DNA from: GCA-002282575 sp964606405
GTDB taxonomy: Bacteria; Pseudomonadota; Gammaproteobacteria; Thiomicrospirales; Thiomicrospiraceae
Reading direction: 5' to 3'
DNA: 64,000 nucleotides
Assembly: GCA_964606405.1 (NCBI GenBank)
Contig: CAZSGH010000009.1
Span: 1 to 64,000 of the forward strand
Under the pieces are notes generated by a model. It was not told the DNA's origin, made no database searches, and saw only the letters and a list, made by a program, of their open reading frames with translations. Position numbers and translations under genes: made by a program. Each line of letters begins with the position of its first letter. Position 1 is the stretch's first letter. Below are positions 26,561 to 35,285 of the stretch, one piece after another.

Positions 26561-27642
26561 GCATCATCGATGCCCTTTTCTATCCAGAGAGAAGCAATGA
26601 GGGGTAAGCTATAATTCTCAGCCTTGATAATCGCCTTTTGCTGCAACTGCGCGGTCTGCACCGGCAATTGATATAACTGATCGAGTGCATGGGATAAGGC
26701 GTTGGGGGATTCAGGTGCAACCAGTAAGCCATCCTGCTCATGCGTAATAATATCTCTCGGTCCAAAATCACAATCAGCAGCAATACAAGCACAGCCACAC
26801 GCCATCGCTTCGATAAGCGTATTGCCTAGCCCTTCCGAACGCGAACTCATAACAAACGCCCAAGCGCCTGCAAACCACGGAAAGGGATTGTTCGCCCATC
26901 CTGGCAAATGCACCCAGTCTTGCAAACCGTGTGTGGCAATTTGAGCTTCTAGGTCGGCACGGCTATCACCCTCCCCTAAAATCACCAGCGGTTTAACACG
27001 ACACAAGGCGCTTTGTGCATAAGCGTCAATGAGAAGGTCAAATCCTTTTTGTGGGTGCAAGCGTCCGATACCGAGAATATAGTCACCTTGCAACGTCGGT
27101 ACTTCTGGCAGTCTTGGCAAGGTTTTTTGCTGCGCAATATCGACCAAATCAACAGGGTTAGCAATCACTTGCCAGTCTTTAATACCAAAATCCGTTTCGA
27201 GCACCTTGGCAATGCCATGCGATACCGCCACACGGGCTTTCACATTCGGCAAGGGATAGAGCCATTTCATCAGTAAGCGCTGATAACTCGCCAACTCAAA
27301 ACGTGGGTCGAGATGCACCGAAATCACAACTGGTACACCTGACAAGGCGGCAGGAATATTGGCGGTTTCCATCAGGCTAATGAGTAAATCGGGCTTATGT
27401 TGCTTATGCCACTTTCGCAGGAGCCAAGCGCGCTTGAATAAATTCAGTAACTTACCGACCAGCGAAGGGGTTGCTGGGGTGTTCAACACCGTGAGTGTGC
27501 CACCATGCGGATAATGCTGAACATCTTCCCACAATAACACATGGACTTCGTGACCCTCGCGCTCGAACTGTTGCGACAGCAAAGAGGCAACGCGCTCTGC
27601 GCCCCCTTTGCCGAGGGTTTGTAATAATAGGGCGATTTTCAT
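26557..27642 (-). CDS. Glycosyltransferase family 4 (GT-B fold)
   Basis: A 361-residue retaining glycosyltransferase of the GT4/WaaG-RfaB type. The N-terminal LGKGGAERVASLLSQQF motif, the mid LGIGRLHPQKGFDLLIDAY segment and the donor-site SRSEGLGNTLIEAMACG (E-x7-E pattern) are visible. These enzymes add sugars from nucleotide sugars during polysaccharide or lipopolysaccharide synthesis. ATG at 27642 starts MKIALLLQTLG; the longer frame begins five residues earlier. It begins two bases past the asnB stop on the same strand, so the two are very likely co-transcribed. The sugar and acceptor cannot be named. Confidence 0.92.
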   Translation of the reverse strand: MKIALLLQTLGKGGAERVASLLSQQFEREGHEVHVLLWEDVQHYPHGGTLTVLNTPATPSLVGKLLNLFKRAWLLRKWHKQHKPDLLISLMETANIPAALSGVPVVISVHLDPRFELASYQRLLMKWLYPLPNVKARVAVSHGIAKVLETDFGIKDWQVIANPVDLVDIAQQKTLPRLPEVPTLQGDYILGIGRLHPQKGFDLLIDAYAQSALCRVKPLVILGEGDSRADLEAQIATHGLQDWVHLPGWANNPFPWFAGAWAFVMSSRSEGLGNTLIEAMACGCACIAADCDFGPRDIITHEQDGLLVAPESPNALSHALDQLYQLPVQTAQLQQKAIIKAENYSLPLIASLWIEKGIDDA

Positions 27643-27643
27643 G

Positions 27644-29584
27644 TTATTTGCCCACAAACGCCATCAGCATCAATACCGTCCACAAGGGGGTTTTGAAGTC
27701 GCGACTGCCGCTTAGATGTGCTTGCCATGCGTTACGCACCAACTTAGCATTGAGTCCTTGTGCAGACAATTTGTCGGCCTGTAATAACGACTCTGCCCAA
27801 TCGCGCAAGTCGCCGCGTAGCCAATCGGCGAGCGGTACAGCAAAGCCTTGTTTAGGTCTGTCCATAATGGCACGAGGAATATGCTTGTAGGTGAGTTCTT
27901 TCAAAATCCATTTACCGACACCATCACGACGCTTCATGTTCTGTGGCAGCGACCAAGCAAATTCAGCCACACGATGATCGAGCAGCGGAATACGTCCTTC
28001 TAAACTCACCGCCATGCTGGCACGATCCACCTTGGTTAAGATGTCGTCGCTCATGTAGGTGCGCATATCAAGGTATTGCATGGTCTGCGCCATATCCGAC
28101 AAGCCAGCGGGCAAGACTTCTAAGCCTGATAACAGGGTTTTCGGTTCTGTCACATCAGGCATCAGTGCGTTCATGTCGCGCCAATGCGACACCAGTCCAC
28201 GATACGCATTGTCTTGCGTGTTCAAGTAAGGTAATAAATCAGCAAGTTTACCCAGTTGGTCGCCTAAATTGCCTTTACCCACCAAGTCACCAACTTTATT
28301 CAACACTATCGGTGGTAAAGTGTGCAATGCACCTGCTCCGACGTTCAATAAGGCTTGAGGATTACCGCCAAGGTTATGCCAGAGTTTAGCACCCGTTGCA
28401 TAGTGCCCATAGCCACCAAACAACTCATCGCCCCCATCACCCGATAAGGCAACGGTGACGTGTTCACGTGTGAGTTTCGATACCAAATAGGTCGGCATGG
28501 CAGAAGAGTCGGCAAAGGGTTCATCGTAAATACTGGAAAGCTTCGGAATGACATTCAGCGCATCTTGGGCAGTAATGGTCATTTCGGTGTGTTCTGTGCC
28601 CAAGTGATTGGCTACCGCTCGGGCATGTTCCGACTCATTAAACTTGGCATCGTCAAAGCCGATTGAGAAGGTGCGCACTTTGCGACTACTTTGCGCTTGC
28701 ATCAGCGCCACCACAATCGACGAGTCAAACCCACCCGATAAAAACGCGCCCAGCGGCACATCGGCCTCCATGCGAATGTTCACCGCATCCATCAACAAAC
28801 TTTCAAGGGCGCCAATCGCATCGCTATCTGAGCCTGTAAACGGGTTCGCTAATGCTTGCTCAACCATTTGTTGCGGATGCCAATAATAACGGGGCTGTGG
28901 ACACTGCTTTTTGGCAATATGCGCTTGTGTCAGCGTGAGCACCTGCGCTGGCAATAGCTTTTTCATGCCAGTAAAAATGGTATAGGGTGCGGGTACATTA
29001 CCGTAGCGCAAAAATAACGCCTGCGTTTGTGGGTCGATACCAGCATTAAAGTCGGGATGCGCTCGACAGGCATCGAGCGTTGACGCAAAGAAGAAAATGC
29101 CATTGACCCAACCATAGCTGAGGGGTTTTTCGCCCATGCGATCGCGGGCAAGGGTGAGTGTCTTGGCTTCTTTATCCCACAAGGCAAAAGCAAACATGCC
29201 ATTGAAGCGTGATAGCGCGGCATCTAGTCCCCAATGGGCAATCGCTGCCAGCATTACTTCGGTATCCGAGTGTCCACGCCAAGCGGGCGACACGCCCGCC
29301 GCCGCCAATTCTGCACGCATAGCATGGTGGTTGTACACCTCGCCATTGAAAATGATGACGTAACGCCCACAGTTCGATAACATCGGTTGATGTCCTGCAG
29401 GCGACAAATCCATGATCGATAACCGGCGATGACCCAGCGCAATCCCCGAATAAGCATCCGTCCACTCGCCTGCCGAGTCAGGTCCTCGCGGGGTAATGGC
29501 ACAATTCATATCGCGAACAAGTGCTGTTAACCTCTCGTCGCTACGGGTAAGTTTTGGGTCTAAGAAGCCTGCGAATCCGCACAT
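27644..29584 (-). CDS. asnB: Asparagine synthetase (glutamine-hydrolysing), AsnB-type amidotransferase
   Basis: A 646-residue two-domain enzyme. The N-terminal glutaminase domain has the nucleophile Cys2 (MCGFAGFLD), with FNGEVYNH and GHSDTEVMLA. The synthetase domain has the PP-loop SGGFDSSIVVALM and the ALSGDGGDELFGGY segment. Being longer than housekeeping AsnB and followed directly by a glycosyltransferase, it resembles the amidotransferases found in surface-polysaccharide loci, where they amidate sugars or amino acids. That role is inference. Three tiny membrane-protein genes lie immediately upstream on the same strand. Confidence 0.93.
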   Translation of the reverse strand: MCGFAGFLDPKLTRSDERLTALVRDMNCAITPRGPDSAGEWTDAYSGIALGHRRLSIMDLSPAGHQPMLSNCGRYVIIFNGEVYNHHAMRAELAAAGVSPAWRGHSDTEVMLAAIAHWGLDAALSRFNGMFAFALWDKEAKTLTLARDRMGEKPLSYGWVNGIFFFASTLDACRAHPDFNAGIDPQTQALFLRYGNVPAPYTIFTGMKKLLPAQVLTLTQAHIAKKQCPQPRYYWHPQQMVEQALANPFTGSDSDAIGALESLLMDAVNIRMEADVPLGAFLSGGFDSSIVVALMQAQSSRKVRTFSIGFDDAKFNESEHARAVANHLGTEHTEMTITAQDALNVIPKLSSIYDEPFADSSAMPTYLVSKLTREHVTVALSGDGGDELFGGYGHYATGAKLWHNLGGNPQALLNVGAGALHTLPPIVLNKVGDLVGKGNLGDQLGKLADLLPYLNTQDNAYRGLVSHWRDMNALMPDVTEPKTLLSGLEVLPAGLSDMAQTMQYLDMRTYMSDDILTKVDRASMAVSLEGRIPLLDHRVAEFAWSLPQNMKRRDGVGKWILKELTYKHIPRAIMDRPKQGFAVPLADWLRGDLRDWAESLLQADKLSAQGLNAKLVRNAWQAHLSGSRDFKTPLWTVLMLMAFVGK

Positions 29585-29606
29585 AACTGAGCAACCTTAA
29601 ATGATG

Positions 29607-29705
29607 TTAGTGTTTTTTGCTTGTCACAACCATATGAATCGCAACGGCAACAATGCCGCCCACAAAAACTGACATCGCAATCAATCGCATAGTTTCAATA
29701 TCCAT
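29607..29705 (-). CDS. Single-helix mini-protein (32 aa)
   Basis: A 32-codon frame starting MDIETMRLIAMSVFVGG and ending TSKKH, with one predicted helix (LIAMSVFVGGIVAVAIHMVV). AGGAAG lies 6-7 bases before the ATG, a good ribosome site. The gene is 11 bp after a second mini-gene and 22 bp before asnB, all on one strand. Its function is unknown. Tight packing and a clear ribosome site support it being real. Confidence 0.55.
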   Translation of the reverse strand: MDIETMRLIAMSVFVGGIVAVAIHMVVTSKKH

Positions 29706-29715
29706 CTTAAACTTC

Positions 29716-29808
29716 CTACTGTGTATTTTTATACATATGCCAAATACCCACTGCTAAACCTGCAATAACTAAAAACAAGGCAACAACCTGCGTATCAATT
29801 GCATCCAT
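29716..29808 (-). CDS. Single-helix mini-protein (30 aa)
   Basis: A 30-codon frame with one membrane helix (VVALFLVIAGLAVGIWHMY), opening MDAIDTQ and ending KNTQ. The ATG follows the stop of the 73-residue gene by one base (TGATATG), so it is probably translated by coupling; GAGAAATTTG upstream may serve as ribosome site. No family recognised. Confidence 0.5.
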   Translation of the reverse strand: MDAIDTQVVALFLVIAGLAVGIWHMYKNTQ

Positions 29809-29809
29809 A

Positions 29810-30031
29810 TCACAAATTTCTCAAAGAGCGAATAAGCTTCATAATCTTAACCTGTAGCCAAAACCACAAACCTGTCATGACAACAATACCCAACAGAGCC
29901 ATGCCAGCAATCGCATCTTTTTCGCTGTAAAGCATAAACCAACCAACAAGTGCGGCTAAAACAGTGAGTACAAACGTCCACGCTGTTTTATAAAAACCAA
30001 TCTCTTCTTTAACTTCATCAATTTCAGACAT
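29810..30031 (-). CDS. Small two-helix membrane protein (73 aa)
   Basis: A 73-residue protein with a charged N terminus (MSEIDEVKEEIGFYK) and two membrane helices (TAWTFVLTVLAALVGWFMLY and AIAGMALLGIVVMTGLWFWL), ending in a basic tail. AGAGGGAAAG directly precedes the ATG at 30031; an in-frame GTG is one codon upstream. It is the first of three small membrane proteins leading into asnB and the glycosyltransferase gene. No named family recognised; the layout suggests a membrane accessory subunit. Confidence 0.65.
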   Translation of the reverse strand: MSEIDEVKEEIGFYKTAWTFVLTVLAALVGWFMLYSEKDAIAGMALLGIVVMTGLWFWLQVKIMKLIRSLRNL

Positions 30032-30071
30032 CACTTTCCCTCTTGTCTTATTTTATGCCTAAATTGTGCCA

Positions 30072-30095
30072 TAAAAAACGCCCCGTAGGGCGTTA
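30072..30095 (-). terminator. Terminator of the haem-sensor GGDEF-EAL gene
   Basis: On the minus strand AACGCCC, loop TACG, GGGCGTT, then TTTTT. It lies about 20 bases past the stop of the gene at 30113. Essentially the same hairpin recurs at 32869-32892. Confidence 0.9.
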
Positions 30096-30112
30096 ATTTG
30101 GGGATGCGAACA

Positions 30113-32731
30113 TCAATCAACCCTGTTTTTACGTAAGGCTTCGCTAACGACCTCTGGCACTTGCGTCATAAAGGTTGGTTTAGCACAACTAATAAACCAA
30201 CCCTGCGCGTAATGAATGCCCATATCACGCACCATCTGCAAGGTTTGCGCGTCCTCTACAAATTCGGCAACCGTCTCTATGCCTACGGCTTGCGCCAAGG
30301 TCACAGCACTTTGTACGAAAGCTTTATCAATGTAATCCTTCGTCATATTGCCAATAAACTCGCCTTCGATTTTGAGATAGTCGACAGGAAAATGCTTGAG
30401 ATAATGAAATGACGAAAAACCAGAACCAAAATCATCAATAGCAAACTGAAAGCCTTCAAACTTCAATTCCCGCACAAACTTTTCCAATGCACTCAAATTA
30501 CTGACGGTATCACGTTCGGTAATTTCAAACACAATGCGTTCTGGCACAATATGATGCTCATGTGCCATCATTTTGATTTGCTCTACAAATTCATTCAGAA
30601 TCAATGCTCTGGGTGATAAGTTAATAAATAACTTGCCCGTGTATTGACTCGCTTCCATTACCGCAAAAGCCTTTTTGATGAGCAAGTAATCTAACTTATG
30701 AACAATACCCATACGCTCTGCCAACTCAATAAACTCACCAGCCGCGACCAAACGATCACCTTGTCGAATGCGCATCAGCAACTCATGAATCACAACTTCT
30801 CCTGTTTGTACGGTCAGGATCGGTTGAAAGTGAGGTTCGATAAAGGTTTCTGCTTCGAGAGCTTGAATGAGCATAAAGCTTTTTTGCGTCACCTCTCGAT
30901 AAACGGCAGACACATCCTCATCACTGGGCAGCATGATTTGATTTTTGCCGCTCGCTTTTGCCTTATACATCATATTATCGGCAATTAAGAATAGGTCTTC
31001 TGCGTTTTGTGCATGCTCGGGAAAACACGCCAACCCTAACGAGCAAGTAATGTAGGCAAAACCACCGTCAGGCAACGGCTCACTAACCGCCCGAATAGCG
31101 CTCATGACTTGCAGTGCAACCTCGTGCGCCTGTTCAAGATTGGTTTCTGGAAAAATAACACAAAATTCATCGCCACCGTAGCGAGAAAACACATCGCCAT
31201 GACGCAATTGGGCTGCCACAGCTCGCGCAAACGCCTGCAACATGTTATCGCCGAACATATGCCCGAATTGATCGTTAATAAGCTTGAAATTATCAAAATC
31301 ACACATCATCAACGTAAACGGTGCATGGTTGCGCTCTGCACGTCCAACCTCATGATCGAGCATTTCATGAAAGACTCGTTGATTATACAAGTGCGTCAGA
31401 GGATCGCGAGTCGCATAAAACTCTAAATCTCGCGTGTATTTATTAATGGCCTTAATCGAGCCAACCACGTTAATCAGCGTCGTTAAAATACTTTCGATGA
31501 CCACCGCACGCGTTAAGTCTTGGTTAAGCATTGATTGCACACCAATACCAACAACACCACCAATCTTAGGCGTATCCAAAAGTAAATTTTTGGTTTGAAC
31601 CTCAATCAATGTCGGGTCTTCATCAATCTGATGTCGTGGATCGACAACAGAGTGATAAACATCTAACAACGCGCTTCTGCCTAACAGGGGATGCAATGCC
31701 ATGCACTCACGCGCATATAGCTCAAAATGTGTGCGCATGGCAGAGGTTGGCTCTCCTGCCCAAAATATTTCTAGAGCAAAACGCTCTTCTTCATCGGTAC
31801 GAAAGACAACAAACAATGCATACATTGGCAGAATGGTATTGATTTCCTGCATCAACATCACAATATGCTCTTTCCAATCGCGAACGACTTCTGATGTAAT
31901 CATGAACTTATCGAGTAAACGAATTTCAAATTCGAGAATGTCGCGATCAACAGCAACGGTTTGCAACTTTCCTGCCAACTGTTGTAATGCCTGTGCTAAG
32001 GGTCGTAACTCTTGCCATTCCGATAAAACCGCATCGCCCTGTATGGCGGATAAATCTCGCACTTTAACAATTTGCTCGATATGACCACTTAAACGGTCGA
32101 CCGCAATACCAAGCCAACGCGCAATGTAACCAGAAACCCACCATGCCACCACTAGCGGCAACGGTAGCAACAAAAGGAAGAAAATTAAAAAAGCATCCAA
32201 CGCATCATCTGCTGCACTCATATCTTGGCGAATGTGCATAACGCCCAAAACAGCACCAACAGTCGCTTGACTATGGCAACCTAAACAGCGCTCTTCTGCT
32301 TGCAACGGAAAAAAACTATCGCGCAACACATCATTGGTTAGCTCGACTAAACTACCCGTACGAAAGGCCTGAGTAACTTGCGCGGGTCGTTCTCCTTCTT
32401 CGAGCGCATCTGGCAATGCACCGAACTGCGCCTCGACCAACTCGCTACGATACAAGTCAATTGACATACCCGATTGACGATAAACAGAACGTGTATTCGC
32501 TAAAAACGCTGTTAACTGTGCCCGCGTCCAGCCTTGACTCATGACCTGATACATATTTTGAAAGGTTAACTGCTCTAACGCATTAGCCTGAACTTTTGCC
32601 TGTTGATGTGTAGCTCGTTCAAACAGAGAGAATGCAAATAGGTATGCAGCACCAACTAAAACAAGCGAAGCAAGGATCGCTGCCAACAAGATAACTTTGC
32701 GAATACTACGAGGAGCGCCAGATGTGGTCAT
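30113..32731 (-). CDS. c-type haem (CxxCH) periplasmic sensor fused to GGDEF and EAL domains
   Basis: An 872-residue membrane protein. A first helix (ILASLVLVGAAYLFAFSLF) leads to a periplasmic domain with a single CLGCH haem-attachment motif near residues 148-152. This resembles the Tll0287-like/DUF3365 haem sensors. A second helix (FLIFFLLLLPLPLVVAWWV) is followed by a HAMP-like linker, a GAF-like region, GGDEF with intact RYGGDEF near 517, and EAL with ELLMR near 647, DDFGSGFSS and AEFVED. Both halves may be active. A longer start at 32776 exists; 32731 follows a GGGGT site. Haem attachment would depend on the Ccm system encoded at 19.7-22.4 kb. Likely senses redox state, O2 or NO. Confidence 0.88.
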   Translation of the reverse strand: MTTSGAPRSIRKVILLAAILASLVLVGAAYLFAFSLFERATHQQAKVQANALEQLTFQNMYQVMSQGWTRAQLTAFLANTRSVYRQSGMSIDLYRSELVEAQFGALPDALEEGERPAQVTQAFRTGSLVELTNDVLRDSFFPLQAEERCLGCHSQATVGAVLGVMHIRQDMSAADDALDAFLIFFLLLLPLPLVVAWWVSGYIARWLGIAVDRLSGHIEQIVKVRDLSAIQGDAVLSEWQELRPLAQALQQLAGKLQTVAVDRDILEFEIRLLDKFMITSEVVRDWKEHIVMLMQEINTILPMYALFVVFRTDEEERFALEIFWAGEPTSAMRTHFELYARECMALHPLLGRSALLDVYHSVVDPRHQIDEDPTLIEVQTKNLLLDTPKIGGVVGIGVQSMLNQDLTRAVVIESILTTLINVVGSIKAINKYTRDLEFYATRDPLTHLYNQRVFHEMLDHEVGRAERNHAPFTLMMCDFDNFKLINDQFGHMFGDNMLQAFARAVAAQLRHGDVFSRYGGDEFCVIFPETNLEQAHEVALQVMSAIRAVSEPLPDGGFAYITCSLGLACFPEHAQNAEDLFLIADNMMYKAKASGKNQIMLPSDEDVSAVYREVTQKSFMLIQALEAETFIEPHFQPILTVQTGEVVIHELLMRIRQGDRLVAAGEFIELAERMGIVHKLDYLLIKKAFAVMEASQYTGKLFINLSPRALILNEFVEQIKMMAHEHHIVPERIVFEITERDTVSNLSALEKFVRELKFEGFQFAIDDFGSGFSSFHYLKHFPVDYLKIEGEFIGNMTKDYIDKAFVQSAVTLAQAVGIETVAEFVEDAQTLQMVRDMGIHYAQGWFISCAKPTFMTQVPEVVSEALRKNRVD

Positions 32732-32868
32732 ATCAACCCCAAAAAAAGATGGATTAAAACGAATTCTCACTCTCATCGATCAGAGTGTGGTCCCATTTTA
32801 GTCTCATTACACGCAAAAGCGTACATAAAAATGCTTACAAACCAACCATTTTTTATTAATGACATAAC

Positions 32869-32892
32869 AAAAACGCCCCGTAGGGCGTTAAT
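32869..32892 (-). terminator. Terminator of the HAMP chemoreceptor gene
   Basis: AACGCCC, TACG loop, GGGCGTT, T tract on the minus strand, nearly identical to 30072-30095 over about 25 bases. A second, weaker hairpin (CCGCTCTCGCGG, 32904-32915) resembling half of a dRS3-like unit lies between it and the stop codon. Confidence 0.85.
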
Positions 32893-32928
32893 TGCGAATT
32901 ACTTCCGCTCTCGCGGGAAAAAGGCTTA

Positions 32929-35121
32929 TTAAAACTCACCCCATTCGTCACTACTAGACTGTTTGGGCGCAGGCAAAGACGGACGAGCACGAGGCGCTAC
33001 ACCAGCAGACGAAGGCACTGAACGACGCGCACCCTGCCCTGCAGATACTTGCTGCTGCGCCACTTTAAAGCGACTCATCAATTGCGTTAAATCACTGGCT
33101 TGATGACGCATACCATCAGCCGATGCCGATGTTTGCTCGACCAATGCTGCGTTTTGTTGCGTGGCACTATCAATCGCACTTAAAGAGGTGTTTACCATCT
33201 CAATCGCTTTAACTTGCTCGCCTGCCGCACGCGAGATCTCAATAATGGTACTCTGCATTTGCGACGTGCCAGCACCAATCGCATCAAGCGAATGCGAAAC
33301 TTGCTGAATCAAATCCGAGCCTTCGCGCACCTGACGTACACTGGCTTCAATTAAGCCCTTAATATCTTTTGCTGCATCTGCAGACTTGCCTGCGAGCGCG
33401 CGCACTTCAGAAGCCACGACAGCAAAACCTCGACCATGCTCGCCTGCACGCGCAGCTTCGACCGCCGCATTCAGTGCTAACAGGTTGGTTTGGAAAGCGA
33501 TGCTGTCAATCAAGGTCACAATACTACCAATCTGCTCACTCGACTGGGTAATCCCCTGCATCGCCTCAATCGTTTTGACCATCACACGCTGACTCTCTTC
33601 TCGGCTCTGTTGCTGATCATGAGAGATTTTTTCTGCCTGCACAATGCCTGCACGCGTGGTATTCACCGAAGCAAGTGTTTGCTCCATAGCCGAAGTGGTT
33701 TCTTCCAAGCTGGCAGCTTGTTCTTGCGTACGACTCGACAAGTCCATACTACCCTGTGCCACTTCGCTACTGCTTTGCGTCACGCTATGCGCAGCCGCGA
33801 TTGCCGCGCCAACAGCTTGTTCCATTTGCGTGGCGCTGGTATTCACTGCTTCTTTTAACACATCAAAACTACCACATGCTTTAGCAGTGACACGAACTGT
33901 CAAATCTCCCTGCGCTTGTGCATTGACCGTGTTCGTCACATCACCCAAAATAGACGCTAATCCAGCAACGGTCGCATTAATATTATCTTTGAGCTGTGCC
34001 AATGAACCCTGTGCCGAGGCACGAACCTGAGCATTCAACTCGCCTTTAGCAACCTGTTCCATCGCGGCGTTAATATCGGCAACAATTTGCTGCAAACTTC
34101 CCATCGCACCATCGACCTGTGCACGAAATGCGGGCGCAACGCGCTCGTCCATACGAACACTGAAGTTCCCTGCGCTCAAGCCCGCCATCACTTTACCTAA
34201 CTCGTCCATGGTGAAGGACACACTTTGCGCACTGGCATTAACGCCGTGCTTCATCTCTCCCAACTCACCAGGCAAATCAGCCGTCACACGCTGGGCAAAA
34301 TCGCCCTGCGCCACAGCGTTCATCACGGTATTGACCTCTTTGACAGCAGACTGTAACGATCCCATCAGACCGTTAAACGCACGAGAAGCTTCGCCAACTT
34401 CATCGTGATTAACCGTCGCAACGCGACCATCGAAACGACCCTGACCTGCCGCCTGTGCCACAGCAACCAATTCGTGCATCGGTACTAACACTGCGCGCAA
34501 TAAGTTGTAAGCAACACCAACTAAAACCAACAAACCGATAATAATGAGCACAATATTAAGCATAAACGATTGATTATAAGCAGCAACAGCTTGTTCAAAC
34601 TCATTCTTGGCGATTTGTAACTGCATATGATTCAACTCATCAAGCAGCTTAGGAGTGACATCCAGCGCTTTCTCGAAACTCGCCGTACCTGCAAAAGCAG
34701 CTTTCTCATAATCTCCCGAGTTTAACGCTGCCTGACCAGTCTTAAGCGCAGCTACTGCTTTATTCAGCTCGCCTTCTATCTGTTTAGCTAAGGCAGCCTC
34801 TTCAGGCGTTAGGACGGTCGCCATGAAGGCTTTCCAAGCGTTTTCAATTTTGGGAATGTATTCGCCCAAATTGTTCGTATGACGCTCAACACCGTGACTG
34901 GTATGAAACTTAGCAAGACTAGCCGCTGGATCGTGTTGTGCGCCTAATTGCAAATCCAAACGCGCACGATTGAGGTAACGAATGACGGGACCGATCTGGT
35001 CAACGGCCGGTACCAAGCGATCAGCATACAAGGTGTGTAGCGAATCTTTCATTCCCCGTTCTTGAATCAAGTTATAGCTACCCAAAACTAAGAACAACAC
35101 ACTGGCAACAATGCCCAGCAT
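32929..35121 (-). CDS. Transmembrane methyl-accepting chemotaxis protein with tandem HAMP domains
   Basis: A 730-residue chemoreceptor. TM1 is at 1-20, a four-helix-bundle ligand domain at 21-185, and TM2 near 187-209. Two or more HAMP-type modules lie at about 210-420, then the signalling hairpin with tip QTNLLALNAAVEAARAGEHG near 540. The last residues SSSDEWGEF form a W-x-x-F pentapeptide tail of the kind that tethers CheR/CheB. The frame starts abruptly inside TM1 with no ribosome site. An ATG at 35144, with GGAATAG upstream, opens MTIKHRIL, the usual receptor N terminus, but in another frame. One missing base near 35121-35125 would join them. Confidence 0.9.
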   Translation of the reverse strand: MLGIVASVLFLVLGSYNLIQERGMKDSLHTLYADRLVPAVDQIGPVIRYLNRARLDLQLGAQHDPAASLAKFHTSHGVERHTNNLGEYIPKIENAWKAFMATVLTPEEAALAKQIEGELNKAVAALKTGQAALNSGDYEKAAFAGTASFEKALDVTPKLLDELNHMQLQIAKNEFEQAVAAYNQSFMLNIVLIIIGLLVLVGVAYNLLRAVLVPMHELVAVAQAAGQGRFDGRVATVNHDEVGEASRAFNGLMGSLQSAVKEVNTVMNAVAQGDFAQRVTADLPGELGEMKHGVNASAQSVSFTMDELGKVMAGLSAGNFSVRMDERVAPAFRAQVDGAMGSLQQIVADINAAMEQVAKGELNAQVRASAQGSLAQLKDNINATVAGLASILGDVTNTVNAQAQGDLTVRVTAKACGSFDVLKEAVNTSATQMEQAVGAAIAAAHSVTQSSSEVAQGSMDLSSRTQEQAASLEETTSAMEQTLASVNTTRAGIVQAEKISHDQQQSREESQRVMVKTIEAMQGITQSSEQIGSIVTLIDSIAFQTNLLALNAAVEAARAGEHGRGFAVVASEVRALAGKSADAAKDIKGLIEASVRQVREGSDLIQQVSHSLDAIGAGTSQMQSTIIEISRAAGEQVKAIEMVNTSLSAIDSATQQNAALVEQTSASADGMRHQASDLTQLMSRFKVAQQQVSAGQGARRSVPSSAGVAPRARPSLPAPKQSSSDEWGEF

Positions 35122-35285
35122 AAGATACGATGTTTAATGGTCATGCAAATCTATTCCATTTATGTTTAGCAATTTAAGATATTCTGTCACTATCTTACCG
35201 TGATTCAGCATAAAATAACGACTCAATTATCATCAAAGTTTTTAATGACAATATTTAAATTAGCAATATAGAGAGAGTTGATTTT

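Noticed and set aside
27495..28389. Long plus-strand frames opposite the glycosyltransferase and asnB
   Set aside because: Antisense shadows of well-supported genes with no domain or ribosome site.
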